Positions 62,601 to 64,000 of a DNA stretch of 64,000 bases are shown one piece after another. The position numbers were made by a program, and so were the translations under genes. The stretch is from Phoronis australis (Eukaryota; Phoronida; Phoronidae). The notes beneath the pieces are model-generated. The model saw nothing but the letters and a program-made list of their open reading frames with translations, searched no databases and was not told the DNA's origin. Each line of letters opens with the position of its first letter. Positions within the stretch are counted from its first letter, which is position 1. The DNA lies in NCBI GenBank assembly GCA_002633005.1, contig NMRA01000142.1, forward strand, positions 254,272 through 318,271, given 5' to 3'.

Positions 62601-62621
62601 CGTCAACGGCCCACCATACCT

Positions 62622-62691
62622 TGGAGTCGGTGACGACGCCATCAAGCCTTTGAGATGTGCAGAGAACTTCGCTGATACTCTGGGGGTACAT
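62622..62691 (-). pseudogene. Truncated second copy of the IL-17-like coding exon
   Basis: On the minus strand it reads MYPQSISEVLCTSQRLDGVV then TDS, like the frame at 31069-31257, and ends where the duplicated segment ends. The sequence beyond is the iterated repeat. This copy cannot encode the second half. Confidence 0.4.
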
Positions 62692-63298
62692 TTCTTGTCC
62701 ATTCGCGTGTAAATCTTGTTAGCGTAAGATTTTTGCGTAATGTTGAAATTATTTCTTCCTTTTGGTTGTTCAGTTAATTATATAATGCCAACCTCTCTTG
62801 TCCATTTCCTTTTATTGTTACTATTACAGCCTAACTTAATTGACATTACAAATTAGTTAGTTGACTAACACGTTGATTAATTGGTCTATTACTACTTGAA
62901 GGGCGTCATTGTTACAGTCTTTATTTTTTTGCATTTTGGTAACACTCCTAGTTGTTTGAATTAAAAAATATTTTTAACCTTTCAGATAAGCGAAATGATA
63001 ATTATTTATGAAAAGAATTGTGTTCTTTATCTTAGTGTAACCATACACCATCAAGAGCTTACGGAGTACTTTCTAATGATATGAGTTTTACGAAATTCGG
63101 TGGCAAAATGTCGGAATTGTGAAGTTTTAGCAACAGAAAAGAAGGTGACACTCGATCCCTAGAGTTCTATGGGTGGAGTATGTGTATTCTGAACTTATTA
63201 ACAAAGCTAGTCCTCTAATGCAGTTCTCATACTCAAGGCTCAGGTGTGTATATAGGATTTGGCTTTTTTAACTGACGTTTGGTTTCTGTCAACACTTA
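62692..63298. other. Third duplicated unit, gene-free part
   Basis: 62622-62790 matches 31188-31365 of the first unit almost base for base. From about 62795 it departs, the first unit having lost this part. No gene is seen. Confidence 0.55.
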
Positions 63299-63303
63299 CC
63301 TTG

Positions 63304-63445
63304 CAGGGGAGGATTCAGGATTTTGAGTTGGGGGGCAGAGCAGAGTATTAACCAGGATTTTGCCACACCAGAACTGCCAAATGGAATCTGGAAGAATTTT
63401 AGGGGGTCCATGGCCCCCTTGCCAGCCGCTCTAAATCCGCCACTG
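63304..63445 (+). mobile_element. hAT-like non-autonomous element, copy F
   Basis: Starts CAGGGGAGGATTCAGG and ends CTAAATCCGCCACTG. Flanked by the 5-bp duplication CCTTG (63299-63303 and 63446-63450). Close relative of copy B. Confidence 0.8.
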
Positions 63446-63599
63446 CCTTGTGGGTGAAACGCTGAATGAGGTAAAGAATGTATTTTCCAGCACGTTAGGA
63501 GACAAACGTTAGTGCCAGACGTTGTGAACATGTTAATAAAAGTGGATTTTTTATGTACGCATAATCGAGTCTTAAGGCGCCTATCGACAGGTACTTTTC

Positions 63600-64000
63600 T
63601 TAGCAACATAAGTTACTTTACCAGCAATATCTTTGCATCACCGTTTTTGCAAAAGTTGTGGATACCTACTGTAACGTTCTATGGCACTTGAAAGACAGAA
63701 TATACAATCGTTTTTTCACGGGCTTTGATTTCTGCAAACACGGAATGTCAAGAGTTTCCGTTTCTCATGGAAAACACCGGATATTATGTCCTGGAGCAAG
63801 GATAAACCATAGTAAAGTTACGAACAATCTGGGCGCCTAATGTTCACACACTTGAGTCCGAGAGCGTTTGAATGGCTCCTGCTTTTTTCGCCAAAATTTG
63901 GTCACTGGCAATTTGTCTTGCATTGATCACCTATTGGAGCGGAGGTGAGATGAAGGTATTCAAATAGATGGATGTCATACTTGAGTTGGAGAACTAAAAT
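63600..64000. other. Third lipocalin-type unit, cut by the window edge
   Basis: 63620-63850 matches 45290-45540 and 63850-63996 matches 31365-31520. In the first two units a lipocalin 3' end lies about 0.6-0.9 kb further on, so a third minus-strand lipocalin gene is expected past the edge. Confidence 0.6.

Overview
This is eukaryotic DNA from a non-vertebrate animal, most likely a marine invertebrate; I cannot name the species. Evidence: intron-rich genes with canonical GT..AG junctions, AT-rich introns of about 1 kb, many short DNA transposons and a decayed LTR retrotransposon. There are no operons, and nearly all the 60-150 residue open frames are chance.

Layout. (1) 1-403: a perfect 16-bp satellite ending at an undetermined base. 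(2) 405-5058: intergenic, with a possible ARMC3 promoter near 2.1 kb (CRE plus RFX X-box-like motif) and a THAP-like relic. (3) 5059-29635, plus strand: a complete ARMC3 orthologue, 21 coding exons, 879 residues, every splice phase consistent. It has armadillo repeats, a Lys/Glu-rich insert, and a C-terminal EDR1/CTR1/ARMC3 peptidase-like domain. (4) 31-56 kb, minus strand: two paralogous apolipoprotein D-like lipocalin genes, four coding exons each, on tandemly duplicated segments (about 31.2-42.3 kb and 45.3-56.2 kb). A third segment starts at about 62.6 kb and runs off the window. (5) The segments have been reshaped by mobile DNA: a broken LTR retrotransposon upstream of lipocalin 1 (36.1-41.5 kb); a 153-bp element inside its 5' LTR; a THAP-encoding, TTAA-flanked Kolobok-like transposon and an inverted partner in the last intron of lipocalin 2; and two repeat fields carrying CTCF-like core motifs (43.2-45.3 kb and 50.4-53.2 kb).

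Dispersed elements recur across the window. The best defined is a hAT-like family with CAGTGGCGGAT-type ends; four of five copies have perfect, different 5-bp target duplications. A 142-base gap lies at 56457-56598. A 0.32-kb direct duplication around an N at 20115 looks like an assembly artefact.

ARMC3 and the lipocalins are not known to act together; adjacency is the only link. ARMC3 is a testis and ciliated-cell protein in vertebrates. The lipocalins are predicted secreted carriers of small hydrophobic ligands. All identifications rest on reading translated sequence by eye; no search was run.
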